A stretch of 64,000 nt of DNA from NCBI GenBank assembly GCA_034432935.1, contig DAOUBD010000018.1, positions 80,549 to 144,548 of the forward strand, written 5' to 3'. The notes below the pieces were generated by a model, which searched no databases, was not told where the DNA came from, and saw only the letters and a program-made list of their open reading frames with translations. Position numbers and translations under genes: made by a program. The DNA comes from DAOUAG01 sp034432935. Its GTDB lineage: Bacteria; Chloroflexota; Dehalococcoidia; SM23-28-2; RBG-16-64-32. This document shows positions 24,813 through 33,030 of this stretch, piece after piece; position 1 is the stretch's first letter, and the number at the start of each line of letters is the position of its first letter.

Positions 24813-25720
24813 GCCTGACGCCTCCCCGGCGAGGAGTTTGAGTCCGTTTGCCAGACGGCCTCCAGTACGGCCCACTGCCCAGGGTCTGCCCGCAGCCGGC
24901 GTTCGAACCGCTCCAGGAAGCGCAAGGTCCCGGTCCGCACATCCGTCTCAAAGTCGCCGCTGGGTTCGAGGATGAGGGGCTCTTCCATGTACGCTTCGAT
25001 GATATACCTGTCGCGGCGCCGCGAAAACGAGGGTATCACCGCGGCTCCAGTCCGGAGCGCCACCTCCATAGGGCCGGTGGGCATGAAGGTTTCCTGGCCG
25101 CAAAAGGGAAGCAACTGCCGGGGACCCTCGATGTCGCGGTCGCCCATCAGGGCCACGACCCCGCCGGACTTGAGGGTCTTGATGACCCGTTTGACGCTGC
25201 CTACGCTGACGGGCGCGAAGGAGTGGCCTTGGCTGGCCCGGAAGCGGTCCATGAGCTGGGAGAGCCGGGGCGGTTGCAGAGGCTCGGTGAGGGCGAAGAC
25301 GTGCACGCCCAGGGTGGCCAGCCCCTGTACGGCCAGCTCCGGGTTGCCGAAGTGGGCGCTCATCATGATCACACCCCGGCCGCTGGCCACGGCAGGCAGA
25401 AAGTTCTCCTCGAGCCCATGGATCACCAGACGGCGGTGGAAGAAATCGTCGATGTCGGTCCAGGGCAGATGGGCCACGTCGGCGTAATAGAGGGCCACGT
25501 TGCGGAAGACCTGCCGGGCCGCCCGGGCAATCTCCCGCCGCGGGGTGCCCGCGGGCATCACGTGGCGCAGGTTGTCCCAGACGTTGCGGCGTGCGCCCCG
25601 GGCCAGGTAGTAGGCGAACCAGGCGACGACCTCCATAACCCTATAGAGGATAGGCACCGGCAACCGGCCCAGGGTGTTGAATAGGATCAGGAAGGCCAGG
25701 TACTTCAGCGTCCCGCGCAC
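24809..25720 (-). CDS. LpxL/PatA-type lysophospholipid acyltransferase
   Basis: A 303-residue membrane-associated acyltransferase of the LABLAT family, first gene of the lipid operon. The catalytic HX4E appears in MMSAHFGNPELAV near residue 123, with MGDRDIEGP as the second conserved block (about residue 195). The N-terminus is amphipathic with a hydrophobic stretch. Next to PimA-like and PI-synthase-like genes it most likely acts as PatA, acylating PI-mannoside; LpxL function would need lipid A genes, none of which are seen here. The GTG at 25720 has AGGTG seven bases upstream. Confidence 0.86.
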   Translation of the reverse strand: MRGTLKYLAFLILFNTLGRLPVPILYRVMEVVAWFAYYLARGARRNVWDNLRHVMPAGTPRREIARAARQVFRNVALYYADVAHLPWTDIDDFFHRRLVIHGLEENFLPAVASGRGVIMMSAHFGNPELAVQGLATLGVHVFALTEPLQPPRLSQLMDRFRASQGHSFAPVSVGSVKRVIKTLKSGGVVALMGDRDIEGPRQLLPFCGQETFMPTGPMEVALRTGAAVIPSFSRRRDRYIIEAYMEEPLILEPSGDFETDVRTGTLRFLERFERRLRADPGQWAVLEAVWQTDSNSSPGRRQA

Positions 25721-25838
25721 GAGCGTTCACCTGGGGCCATGATACCGCCGGGCCAACATCCCATGGCACATTACCAGCCGATGGGCCCTTGGAACAAACG
25801 GCGGCGGCTCCAGGCCCGCACCAGGGAGGCCGTTTTCC

Positions 25839-25867
25839 TTGTTTGGCGCCGCGCAATCCTCTACACT
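25839..25867 (+). promoter_or_regulatory. Promoter of the lipoprotein gene
   Basis: TTGTTT (25839-25844), a 17-base spacer and TACACT (25862-25867). The predicted start of transcription is about 5 bases before the ATG at 25879, so the message is nearly leaderless. Confidence 0.6.
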
Positions 25868-25878
25868 GGGTCGCGGTC

Positions 25879-26361
25879 ATGCCTGGAAGGCTAATGCTTA
25901 TCACAGTGGCTGCTGCCCTTTGGCTCCTGGCGGGCGCCGCCTGCGGCGGGGGCGGAAAGTCCGGAAGCCCCACCCCTGTCCCCACGGCCACGCTGGCCGG
26001 GACGCCCGCGCCGGAGACCCAAACGCCGGCCGCTGGCCAGACTCCCGGTCCCTCGGTCAGCCCGGAGGCCTCCGGCACGCCCAGACCGACGGCCCCCAGC
26101 GGCACCATCGCCGTGGCCCCGGCAGACCAAGCCGCATTCCTGGCCAAGTTCGCGGGTGGCACTATCGACTACGCCGACTGCGTGTTCGACCCCGCCACGT
26201 CGGCCACCAACTGCGGCGACAACGGCACCTACCGCATAGATCCCGTGCCGAGGGGCCAGGACGTCAGTTGCCGGGTGGGCCTGGTGAACGGCGCCCCCGT
26301 CCTGATCAACTGCACGAGCCAGGAGCCAGCCCAGTCCGTCTATTACGAGATCAAGGGATGA
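25879..26361 (+). CDS. Predicted lipoprotein with Thr/Pro-rich linker
   Basis: A 160-residue exported protein. The signal peptide MLITVAAALWLLAGAACGGGG ends in a lipobox (LAGAAC), so the mature Cys is lipidated. A Pro/Thr/Ala linker of about 55 residues follows, then a small globular domain with four cysteines (YADCVF, ATNCGDNG, DVSCRVG, INCTSQ) that could form two disulfides. I do not recognise the domain. The ATG is fixed by the promoter just upstream; an earlier in-frame ATG at 25789 precedes the promoter and is not used. Confidence 0.75.
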   Translation: MPGRLMLITVAAALWLLAGAACGGGGKSGSPTPVPTATLAGTPAPETQTPAAGQTPGPSVSPEASGTPRPTAPSGTIAVAPADQAAFLAKFAGGTIDYADCVFDPATSATNCGDNGTYRIDPVPRGQDVSCRVGLVNGAPVLINCTSQEPAQSVYYEIKG

Positions 26362-26386
26362 CTTAGAGAAGGGATCGGGAGGCGCA

Positions 26387-27562
26387 ATGAAGGTTCACGA
26401 GTACCAAGCCAAGGAGATCCTGGCCCGTTTCGGCGTGCCGGTGCCGCGGGGCCGCGTGGCGGAGACGCCGGAGCAAGCGGCCGAGATCGCTCGCGAGCTG
26501 GGGGTGCCGGTGGCGGTGAAGGCCCAGATCCACGCCGGCGGGCGCGGCAAGGGCGGCGGCATCAAGCTTGCTGCTGACCCCGGCGAGGCCCGCGCAGTGG
26601 CGGGGCAGATCATCGGCATGCGACTGGTGACCCACCAGACTGGGCCGGAGGGCCGCCTCGTCAAGCGGGTGTTGGTGGAAGAGCAGCTCCAGGTGGAGCG
26701 GGAGCTCTACCTCGGGATCGTAATCGACAACTCCATCGGCTTTCCCCTGGTCATGGCCTCGGCGGACGGCGGCGTGGAGATCGAAGAAGTGGCGGCAAGG
26801 ACCCCTGAGCGCATCCATAAGACGCCGGTAGACCCCACCGTCGGCTTCCAGCCGTTCCAGGGCCGCGCTCTGGCCTTGAACATCGGCCTGGGCGGCGATC
26901 TCATGCGCCCTGCCGCCTCCCTCATCGGCGCCCTCTATCGGGTGTTCGAGGAGAACGACTGCTCGTTGGCCGAGATCAACCCGCTGGTGGTGACCAAGGA
27001 CGGCCGGTTGCTGGCGGCCGATGCCAAGCTGAACTTCGATGACAACGCCCTCTACCGTCACAAAGAGATCGCCGCCCTGCGCGACATCGATGAAGAGGAT
27101 CCTTTGGAGGTGCGGGCCCAGGAGTCCGGCATCGGCAACTACGTGAAGCTGACGGGCAATATCGGCTGCGTCGTCAACGGGGCAGGGCTGGCCATGGCGA
27201 CCATGGATGCCATCAAGCTGGCGGGCGGCGAACCGGCCAACTTCCTGGACATCGGCACTGTCAACGACGCTGGGCGCGTCGTCAGCTCCTTTCGCATCAT
27301 CACCGAAGACCCCAATGTCAGGGCCATCCTTATCAATATCTTCGGCGGGATGGCCCGGGTGGACATCATCGCCCAGGGGATCATCGAGGCCCACCGGCAG
27401 ATGGAGATCAGGGTACCGGTGGTGGCCCGGCTGGTGGGCACCAACGTCGAGGAGGGCGAGCGCCTGCTGCGGGAGTCGGGCCTCTCCCTGATCCGGGCCA
27501 CGGACTTCGGAGAAGCTGCCAAGAAGGCCGTGGAGGCGGCTGCTGCCTCCAGTCGCGTCTGA
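26387..27562 (+). CDS. sucC: Succinate-CoA ligase (ADP-forming), beta subunit
   Basis: Beta subunit of succinyl-CoA synthetase (TCA cycle). The 391-residue protein has the ATP-grasp domain with KAQIHAGGRGKGGGIK at residue 45, NPLVVTKDGRLLAADAK around residue 205, and the C-terminal CoA-ligase domain with NIFGGMARVDIIAQGI. The opening MKVHEYQAKEILARFGVPVP is diagnostic. CGGGAGG precedes the ATG. It overlaps the next gene by one base (TGATG). Its partner sucD lies one gene further on, separated by a DinB-type gene. Confidence 0.96.
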   Translation: MKVHEYQAKEILARFGVPVPRGRVAETPEQAAEIARELGVPVAVKAQIHAGGRGKGGGIKLAADPGEARAVAGQIIGMRLVTHQTGPEGRLVKRVLVEEQLQVERELYLGIVIDNSIGFPLVMASADGGVEIEEVAARTPERIHKTPVDPTVGFQPFQGRALALNIGLGGDLMRPAASLIGALYRVFEENDCSLAEINPLVVTKDGRLLAADAKLNFDDNALYRHKEIAALRDIDEEDPLEVRAQESGIGNYVKLTGNIGCVVNGAGLAMATMDAIKLAGGEPANFLDIGTVNDAGRVVSSFRIITEDPNVRAILINIFGGMARVDIIAQGIIEAHRQMEIRVPVVARLVGTNVEEGERLLRESGLSLIRATDFGEAAKKAVEAAAASSRV

Positions 27563-28572
27563 TGGCCCTAGCTTGCGCCCTGGCCGCCGTCGAGGACCTC
27601 CGGCATGCCCACCGGGCGTTGCTCGCCGTCGTGGACTCCCTCACCGATGAGGAGTGGTCCCGGCCCGTGCCCTACGGCGAGTGGACGGTCAAGGACCTGG
27701 TGGCCCACGTCATCGGCGACATGTCGCCCTCGGGCCCCGGCCTCATACTGTCCGGCGTCCTGACTCCCCAGTTCATCGCCGACACCTCCGCGACCTTCGA
27801 CGTTCGGGCCCGCAATGCGGCGCTGGTGGAAGAGCGGCGAAGGTACACCAAGGAGGACCTGCGCCAGCTCCTCTTCGAGGCCCACGACGCCATGATCGAG
27901 GCGGCCCTCCGTCTTGACGAGTCCCACCGCCGCGTGCTGGACTACCCGGTGCCCATGGGCCCCGGCTACGAGCTACGGGTCGAGGATTGGCTGTGGCACG
28001 GCTACCACGACCGCCAGCACGCCGACGACATCCGGCGGGCGCTGGAGGTGGACTACCGGCCTAGGGAGCTGAGGTTCCTGCCGGAGGTGGAGGGAACCTT
28101 TCGCGCCATGTTCCGCTATCGGGAGGGGCTTCTGCGAGCGATCTACTCCGTGGACGATCGCGCCTGGGACGAGCCCAGCCCGGACCCCGGCTGGACGAAC
28201 AAAGACCTCTTGGCCCACGTGGCATCCAACGAACTGCGGGTCCACGTCCGCCTCCGCGGCCTCCTCGGTGAGGCGACAGAGGACGAGAGGGCTGCGGTGG
28301 ACGACGTCGATGGCTGGAACCAGCGCCAGGTGGAGGCGCGCCGGCATCTCGGCGTCCGCCAGCTCGTGGACGAGATGGCGGCCAGCCGCTACCAGACGCT
28401 GCTCATCCTGGCGCGAGTGGGTCCCGACCACCTCCGCCGGCCGGTCGCCCTGAGCGGAGGCCGCACCTGCTCCCTCGTGGAGTACATCGACATGTTCACC
28501 GCGCACGAGTCTCTGCACGCCGGCCAGCTCGTCCCGGCGAGCAGAGCCAGAAGGGCTTTGACGTCACAGTGA
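27562..28572 (+). CDS. Tandem DinB-fold (mycothiol-isomerase N-terminal type) protein
   Basis: A 336-residue protein with two consecutive DinB/MDMPI-N four-helix domains. Domain one has GEWTVKDLVAHVIGD near residue 40 and a WHGYHDRQHADDIRR motif near residue 145. Domain two has GWTNKDLLAHVASNE and FTAHESLHAGQ. These supply the three-His metal site in each half, so both may bind a divalent metal. Family members are thiol-dependent S-transferases or isomerases, and the substrate here is unknown. The gene is inserted between sucC and sucD and coupled to sucC, an unusual place. Confidence 0.8.
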   Translation: MALACALAAVEDLRHAHRALLAVVDSLTDEEWSRPVPYGEWTVKDLVAHVIGDMSPSGPGLILSGVLTPQFIADTSATFDVRARNAALVEERRRYTKEDLRQLLFEAHDAMIEAALRLDESHRRVLDYPVPMGPGYELRVEDWLWHGYHDRQHADDIRRALEVDYRPRELRFLPEVEGTFRAMFRYREGLLRAIYSVDDRAWDEPSPDPGWTNKDLLAHVASNELRVHVRLRGLLGEATEDERAAVDDVDGWNQRQVEARRHLGVRQLVDEMAASRYQTLLILARVGPDHLRRPVALSGGRTCSLVEYIDMFTAHESLHAGQLVPASRARRALTSQ

Positions 28573-28597
28573 TCTCGCTGATTCCGGAGGCTGCAGT

Positions 28598-29485
28598 ATG
28601 TCCATCCTAGTCGGCTCCCACACCCGGTTGGTCGTCCAGGGCATCACCGGCCGCGAGGGGGCTTTCCAGACCAGGCGCTGCATTGAGTACGGCACCAACG
28701 TGGTGGCCGGCGTGACGCCCGGGCGGGGCGGCGAGACAGCGGAGGGCGTCCCGGTCTTCGATACGGTGGCCGAGGCGGTGGCCAAGACCGGCGCCAACTG
28801 CTCCCTCATATTCGTGCCGGCGCCCTTCGCCGCCGATGCCGTGTTGGAGGCCGCCTATGCCGAGGTCCCGGTCATCGTCTGCATCACGGAGGGCGTGCCC
28901 ACGATGGACATGGTGCGGGTCCGGCGCTTCCTGCGCGGATCCGGCATCACCGTCATCGGCCCCAACTGCCCGGGGGTGATAACGCCGGGCGAGGCGCGGG
29001 TGGGCATCATGCCTGGCAACGTCTTCTCCAAGGGCCGCGTGGGCGTCATCTCCCGTTCGGGGACGCTGGTGTACGAGGCGGTGGCGCAGCTAACAGCCCG
29101 CGGCATCGGCCAGAGCACCTGCGTCGGCGTAGGCGGCGACCCCGTCATCGGCACCACGCAGGTGGAGGCGCTGCGCATGTTCAACGAGGACCCCGGCACC
29201 GATGCCGTCGTCCTCATCGGGGAGATCGGCGGCCTGGCCGAACAGCAATCGGCCGACTACATTCGCAGCGCGATGAAGAAGCCCGTAATCGCCTTCGTGG
29301 CGGGCGCCACGGCGCCGCCCGGGCGGCGGATGGGGCACGCTGGGGCCATCATCGTCGGCGCAGCGGGCACGGCGCAGGCCAAAAAGGAGGCGCTGGCAGC
29401 CGCTGGGGCGACCATCGTGGAGTCTCCCGCCGACATCGGAGCCGTGACGGAACGCGTGCTGGCGGAACGCGGGCTCGCTGCCTAG
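28598..29485 (+). CDS. sucD: Succinate-CoA ligase (ADP-forming), alpha subunit
   Basis: Alpha subunit of succinyl-CoA synthetase, 295 residues. It binds CoA through VQGITGREGAFQTRRCIEYG at the N-terminus. The phosphorylated active-site His lies in AGATAPPGRRMGHAGAII near residue 245. VGVGGDPVIGTT and SRSGTLVYEA are also characteristic. It starts 26 bases after the DinB-type gene. With sucC it makes the heterodimer or heterotetramer that produces succinate plus ATP. Confidence 0.96.
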   Translation: MSILVGSHTRLVVQGITGREGAFQTRRCIEYGTNVVAGVTPGRGGETAEGVPVFDTVAEAVAKTGANCSLIFVPAPFAADAVLEAAYAEVPVIVCITEGVPTMDMVRVRRFLRGSGITVIGPNCPGVITPGEARVGIMPGNVFSKGRVGVISRSGTLVYEAVAQLTARGIGQSTCVGVGGDPVIGTTQVEALRMFNEDPGTDAVVLIGEIGGLAEQQSADYIRSAMKKPVIAFVAGATAPPGRRMGHAGAIIVGAAGTAQAKKEALAAAGATIVESPADIGAVTERVLAERGLAA

Positions 29486-29561
29486 CCTCCAGGACGACGT
29501 CATGAGGCGCCCAGAGCCGGGGAGAGCGGGGTCACGCCCCGGGCAGACACGGCCTCGCGCG

Positions 29562-29591
29562 TTGCCGGACGGGCGCCGCCTCCCCTATACT
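29562..29591 (+). promoter_or_regulatory. Promoter of the ferredoxin gene
   Basis: TTGCCG (29562-29567), an 18-base spacer and TATACT (29586-29591). The ferredoxin ATG follows 24 bases later with GAAAGGGG as ribosome-binding site. Confidence 0.7.
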
Positions 29592-29614
29592 GGGCTCACG
29601 AAAGGGGTAGTCTG

Positions 29615-30088
29615 ATGGCCTATAAGATCCTCGAGACGTGCATCGGCTGCACCGCCTGCACGAAGCGCTGCCCTACCGATGCCATCAGCGGCGTGCGCAA
29701 CAGCCTCCACATCATCGACCCGGAGCTCTGTATCGACTGCGGCGCTTGCGGCGTCGTCTGCCCTGTCGAGTGTATCGCCGATGGCGATGGCGACATCTGC
29801 AAGGGGTTCCCCCGTCGCGAATGGCCCAAGGCGGTAGTGATAGAGGAGAACTGCATCGGCTCCGGATGCGAGCTCTGCATCCAGATCTGCCCCTTCGAAG
29901 CGTTGGAGCTAGACACGTCGGGCGAGCGCGTGGGCGACTTCTTCGGCGTGGCCAAGGTCATCGAACGCCGTTGCACGGGCTGCCGCCTGTGCGAGCAGTC
30001 CTGCGGCTGGAACGCCATCTACATCGACCCGCCGCGGGAGGCGCTGAAGAAGCGCCTGTACGCCCCGGTGGAGGCGGCGGCAGGCTAG
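29615..30088 (+). CDS. Ferredoxin with four [4Fe-4S] cysteine motifs
   Basis: A 157-residue electron carrier. Four cysteine clusters appear in order: CIGCTACTKRCP (residue 9), CIDCGACGVVCP (residue 39), CIGSGCELCIQICP (residue 80) and CTGCRLCEQSCG (residue 119). Sixteen Cys could bind four clusters. The third motif has an extra spacing (Cx4Cx2Cx3C), as in some two-cluster ferredoxins with altered potential. It is monocistronic with its own promoter and not adjacent to an oxidoreductase gene, so its partner cannot be named from context. Confidence 0.87.
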   Translation: MAYKILETCIGCTACTKRCPTDAISGVRNSLHIIDPELCIDCGACGVVCPVECIADGDGDICKGFPRREWPKAVVIEENCIGSGCELCIQICPFEALELDTSGERVGDFFGVAKVIERRCTGCRLCEQSCGWNAIYIDPPREALKKRLYAPVEAAAG

Positions 30089-30138
30089 CGGGCGCGAGCG
30101 TCTTCTCGCCAAGCGTCTAGCCGGACGGCGTCCCCTGC

Positions 30139-30144
30139 TATACT
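30139..30144 (+). promoter_or_regulatory. Extended -10 of the tRNA-Ser promoter
   Basis: TGC directly before TATACT, 18 bases ahead of the mature tRNA. The -35 position (TCTAGC) is weak, consistent with an extended -10 promoter. Confidence 0.6.
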
Positions 30145-30161
30145 ATCCTTGGCGCTTCAGC

Positions 30162-30253
30162 GGAGGGGTCGCATAGAGGCCTAGTGCGCCCGCCTGCTAA
30201 GCGGGTAGGGGGCGAAAGTCCCCTCGTGGGTTCGAATCCCACCCCCTCCGCCA
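30162..30253 (+). tRNA. tRNA-Ser (anticodon GCU)
   Basis: Ninety-two bases including an encoded CCA. The acceptor stem GGAGGGG pairs with CCCCTCC, the discriminator is G as in bacterial tRNA-Ser, and the T arm is GTGGG-TTCGAAT-CCCAC. The anticodon stem CCCGC/GCGGG holds the loop CTGCTAA with GCT as anticodon, reading AGC and AGU. A long variable arm (GGGGGC-GAAA-GTCCCC) confirms the class II type. Confidence 0.97.
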
Positions 30254-30313
30254 GATAAATTGAAGCTAATTGAAAAAGTTGGTTGTGAAGCGAGAACGAA
30301 AACTGCAAGGGTG

Positions 30314-30342
30314 TTGACGCACTCTGTAAGAGACTCGATAGG
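30314..30342 (+). promoter_or_regulatory. Candidate promoter of the VOC gene
   Basis: TTGACG (30314-30319), a 17-base spacer and GATAGG (30337-30342), a weak -10. It lies in the AT-richer stretch after tRNA-Ser and 24 bases before the GTG at 30367. Confidence 0.4.
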
Positions 30343-30366
30343 ACGCCAAGACCACGGAGGCATTCG

Positions 30367-30801
30367 GTGACCAAACTCAACCCATATCTGTCGCTCCCTG
30401 GCACGGCTGCGCAGGCGATTGAGCTCTACAAGAAAGTCTTCAGGGTCGAGCCGACGGTGGTGCAAAAATTCAAAGACATCCCTCCGCAAGAGGGCATGCC
30501 CGCGCCGTCTCCGGCCGGTGGCGAGCGGATTATCCATGCCAGTTTCCAGATCGGAGACGATGCGCTCATGATCTCTGATGCCCCGGAGGGACAGGACGAT
30601 ACCGTAATCATGGGCACACAAACCCACGTCTCGCTCCATCCGGACAGTAAAGAAGAAGCGGATCGCATGTTTGGCTTGTTATCCGAGGGCGGCGAGGTAA
30701 CGATGCCAATGGCCATGCAGTTTTGGGGCGATTACTTTGGCATGTGCACTGATAGGTTTGGCGTCCGTTGGATGATCAACTATCACGAGGAGAACAAGTA
30801 A
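30367..30801 (+). CDS. VOC superfamily protein (PhnB-like)
   Basis: A 144-residue vicinal-oxygen-chelate protein of the PhnB/3-demethylubiquinone-methyltransferase-like subgroup. It has NPYLSLPGTAAQAIELYKK at the N-terminus, HASFQIGDDALMISDAPEG near residue 57, and WGDYFGMCTDRFGVRWMIN at the end, the usual pattern for this group. It starts with GTG and has GGAGG six bases upstream. Base composition is visibly lower in GC than the neighbours and codon use differs. It lies directly after tRNA-Ser, so a recent acquisition is likely. The function of this subgroup is not firmly established. Confidence 0.85.
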   Translation: MTKLNPYLSLPGTAAQAIELYKKVFRVEPTVVQKFKDIPPQEGMPAPSPAGGERIIHASFQIGDDALMISDAPEGQDDTVIMGTQTHVSLHPDSKEEADRMFGLLSEGGEVTMPMAMQFWGDYFGMCTDRFGVRWMINYHEENK

Positions 30802-30854
30802 TCACTACGTCGAGGGGGCAGGAAAGTCCGCAAGGTAAACAGCTGTAACGCGCC

Positions 30855-31574
30855 TCAGAGTTTGCCCTGAAAGAGGTCCAGAAGGGCTTGCCCAAAAATC
30901 ACTAGCAGCACCACCCGCGTGGTCTTGCCGATGCCCACGGCCAGGAGAAAGCGCCAGAAGTTCATGCGCACGGCGCCGGCCGTGATACCGGCGAACTCGA
31001 AGAACGGGTTGGGGATAGCTGAGAGCGCCAGCAGGGTGGCGAAGCCGTAGCGCGCCATCAGCCAGTCTACCCAGCCAGCGGCCCGGTGCATCCAGCGCCC
31101 CATGCGGCCGCCCACCGGCATCGGCCGTTCCTCGGCCGCACCCCGCACTAGGGCGCCCGTGGCGTAGGCGGTGGACTCCGCCAGGGTCATCCCCAAGGAT
31201 CCTGCCACAACGACCCCCACCGGGTTCAGGGAGCGGGAGCTAGCCACGATGAGGCCCTGCCCGGCGGCGGTGAGACCTGGCACAGGCACGAAGCCCGTGG
31301 CTGTGCCAAAGAAGTTGGCCAGGAAGATGCCGGGGTAGCCGAACGCCTCCAGATCGCTCTGGTTCAGCCAACCGAGGGCGAACGGGATCGCTGTGCCGGC
31401 GATGAGCAGAACCAAGATAATGGCCACGGCGCCCAGCACGAGCCCCCGCGGGATCTTCTCGGTAGGCACCCATGAGGGCGCGTCGAGGACGATCCGCCGG
31501 TGGGGGGGCTCCGGCAGGAGGCCGTCCTCTAAGGGAGGGTGGCCGTGCCCGGCCTCGAAAGCTTTCTCCGCCAT
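30855..31574 (-). CDS. VTT domain (DedA-like) membrane protein
   Basis: A 239-residue membrane protein of the VTT/SNARE-associated family. After a soluble N-terminus of about 40 residues come five to six hydrophobic segments. The characteristic loop is FGTATGFVPVPGLTAAGQGL near residue 90, and SAIPNPFFEFAGITAGAVRM is the second family block near residue 195. Related proteins take part in lipid scrambling or envelope homeostasis; specific function is unknown. The start ATG at 31574 has no strong ribosome-binding site. It is divergent from miaB. Confidence 0.82.
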   Translation of the reverse strand: MAEKAFEAGHGHPPLEDGLLPEPPHRRIVLDAPSWVPTEKIPRGLVLGAVAIILVLLIAGTAIPFALGWLNQSDLEAFGYPGIFLANFFGTATGFVPVPGLTAAGQGLIVASSRSLNPVGVVVAGSLGMTLAESTAYATGALVRGAAEERPMPVGGRMGRWMHRAAGWVDWLMARYGFATLLALSAIPNPFFEFAGITAGAVRMNFWRFLLAVGIGKTTRVVLLVIFGQALLDLFQGKL

Positions 31575-31655
31575 CTGATATCGGTATCCCCCAGTATACG
31601 TCCAGATACCGAGCGCTGTTACGTTCCCCTCGCCTAGCCCCCGGGGACCTCATGC

Positions 31656-31661
31656 TAAAAT
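31656..31661 (+). promoter_or_regulatory. Extended -10 of the miaB promoter
   Basis: TGC followed by TAAAAT ends 10 bases before the miaB ATG, so transcription would begin within a few bases of the start codon and the mRNA is probably leaderless. Confidence 0.5.
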
Positions 31662-31671
31662 CGTTCTCGTC

Positions 31672-33018
31672 ATGCGCTATCACATTTGGACCGAAGGCTG
31701 CCAGATGAATGAAGCCGATTCCCAGAAGCTGGCGGCGGGCCTCGCCAAGCTCGGCTGGGAGCCGGCGCCGCGGGCGACGGAAGCCGACCTCGCGGTGGTG
31801 AACACCTGCGTCGTCCGTCAGAAGGCGGAGGACAGGGCGGTGAGCTATCTCGGTTACCTGCGCAAGCTCAAGGAGAGGCGCGGCGCTCTCCGCATCGCCG
31901 TGATGGGCTGCATGGTCGGCCCGCGGACGGACGGACTCAGGGCACGATTCCCCTTCGTGGACGTCTGGGCGCAGCCCCAGGCCTTCGACGCCATCCTGCG
32001 GCATCTCGTGCCAGATGCGGAGTTGGGCGGCGAGTTCTGGCCAGGCACCTTCCCGGAGCCGGAGGGCCCCACAGCCTTCGTGCCGGTGATCCACGGCTGC
32101 AACAAGTTCTGCACCTACTGCATCGTCCCCTACCGCCGTGGTCGCGAGCGCTCGCGCCCGGTTCCAGAGGTTGTGCGGGAGGTAGAGGCCCTCTGCGCCA
32201 AGGGGGTCCGGGAAGTCACCCTCCTGGGCCAGACGGTGGAGGCTTACGGCAAGGACCTGCCGCCGTCTGAAACGGGCGCCCGCCCTGACCTGGCGGACCT
32301 CTTCTCGGCCGTGCACGATGTGCCGGGCCTTCGGCGCATCAGGTTCCTCACCTCCTACCCGGCTGACCTGACGGACCGGATTATCGGCGCCGTGGCCGGC
32401 CTGCCCAAGGTATGCGAGCACTTCAACATCCCCCTTCAGTCGGGGGACGACGATATCCTGCGCCTAATGCGCCGCGGCTACACCGTCGGCCAGTACTTGG
32501 AATGTGTCGAGCGGATCCGGCGGAAGATACCTCAGGCCTCCCTCAGCACTGACGTCATCGTGGGCTTCTGCGGGGAGACGGAGGAGCAGTTCCTGCATAC
32601 GATGGACGTCCTGGGGTCGCTGCGATTCGACAAGGTGCATGTCGCGGCCTACTCGCCCCGGCCTGGCACCATCGCCTGGCGGCACCTGGAGGACTCGGTG
32701 CCGCAGGACGAGAAGATGCGTAGGCTCCACGCCGTGGAGGCGTTGCAGGAGCGCATCGCCAGCGAGATCAACGCTGGGCTAGTGGGCAGCATGCAGGAGG
32801 TGCTGGTGGAAGGCAGCCAGCAGGCGCCCGATGGCGGCCTAGTCTTCACGGGGCGCAACCGCGCCAACAAACTGGTGCACTTCCGGAGCCCAGCGCCGGC
32901 CCGGGATGGGGCAGCCGATGCCTTGCCGCCCGCCCCTGGCGATCTCGTGCAGGTGCGCGTCCAGCGGGCCACCGCCTGGTCGTTGCAGGGCGAGATGGCG
33001 TCGCCCGTGCCCGCCTAG
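31672..33018 (+). CDS. miaB: tRNA-2-methylthio-N6-dimethylallyladenosine synthase
   Basis: Radical-SAM methylthiotransferase that modifies A37 of tRNAs reading UNN codons. The N-terminal UPF0004 domain supplies three cluster ligands: TEGCQMN, VNTCVVRQK and VMGCMVG. The radical-SAM motif is HGCNKFCTYCIVPYRRG (Cx3Cx2C) near residue 145. A C-terminal TRAM domain (about residues 370-440) binds tRNA. CEHFNIPLQSGDDDILRLMRR is typical of the family. The 448-residue length and RSRPVP following the radical-SAM site favour MiaB over RimO or MtaB. It is followed 12 bases later by the Nudix regulator. Confidence 0.93.
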   Translation: MRYHIWTEGCQMNEADSQKLAAGLAKLGWEPAPRATEADLAVVNTCVVRQKAEDRAVSYLGYLRKLKERRGALRIAVMGCMVGPRTDGLRARFPFVDVWAQPQAFDAILRHLVPDAELGGEFWPGTFPEPEGPTAFVPVIHGCNKFCTYCIVPYRRGRERSRPVPEVVREVEALCAKGVREVTLLGQTVEAYGKDLPPSETGARPDLADLFSAVHDVPGLRRIRFLTSYPADLTDRIIGAVAGLPKVCEHFNIPLQSGDDDILRLMRRGYTVGQYLECVERIRRKIPQASLSTDVIVGFCGETEEQFLHTMDVLGSLRFDKVHVAAYSPRPGTIAWRHLEDSVPQDEKMRRLHAVEALQERIASEINAGLVGSMQEVLVEGSQQAPDGGLVFTGRNRANKLVHFRSPAPARDGAADALPPAPGDLVQVRVQRATAWSLQGEMASPVPA

Positions 33019-33030
33019 GCAGGCTGCCCC

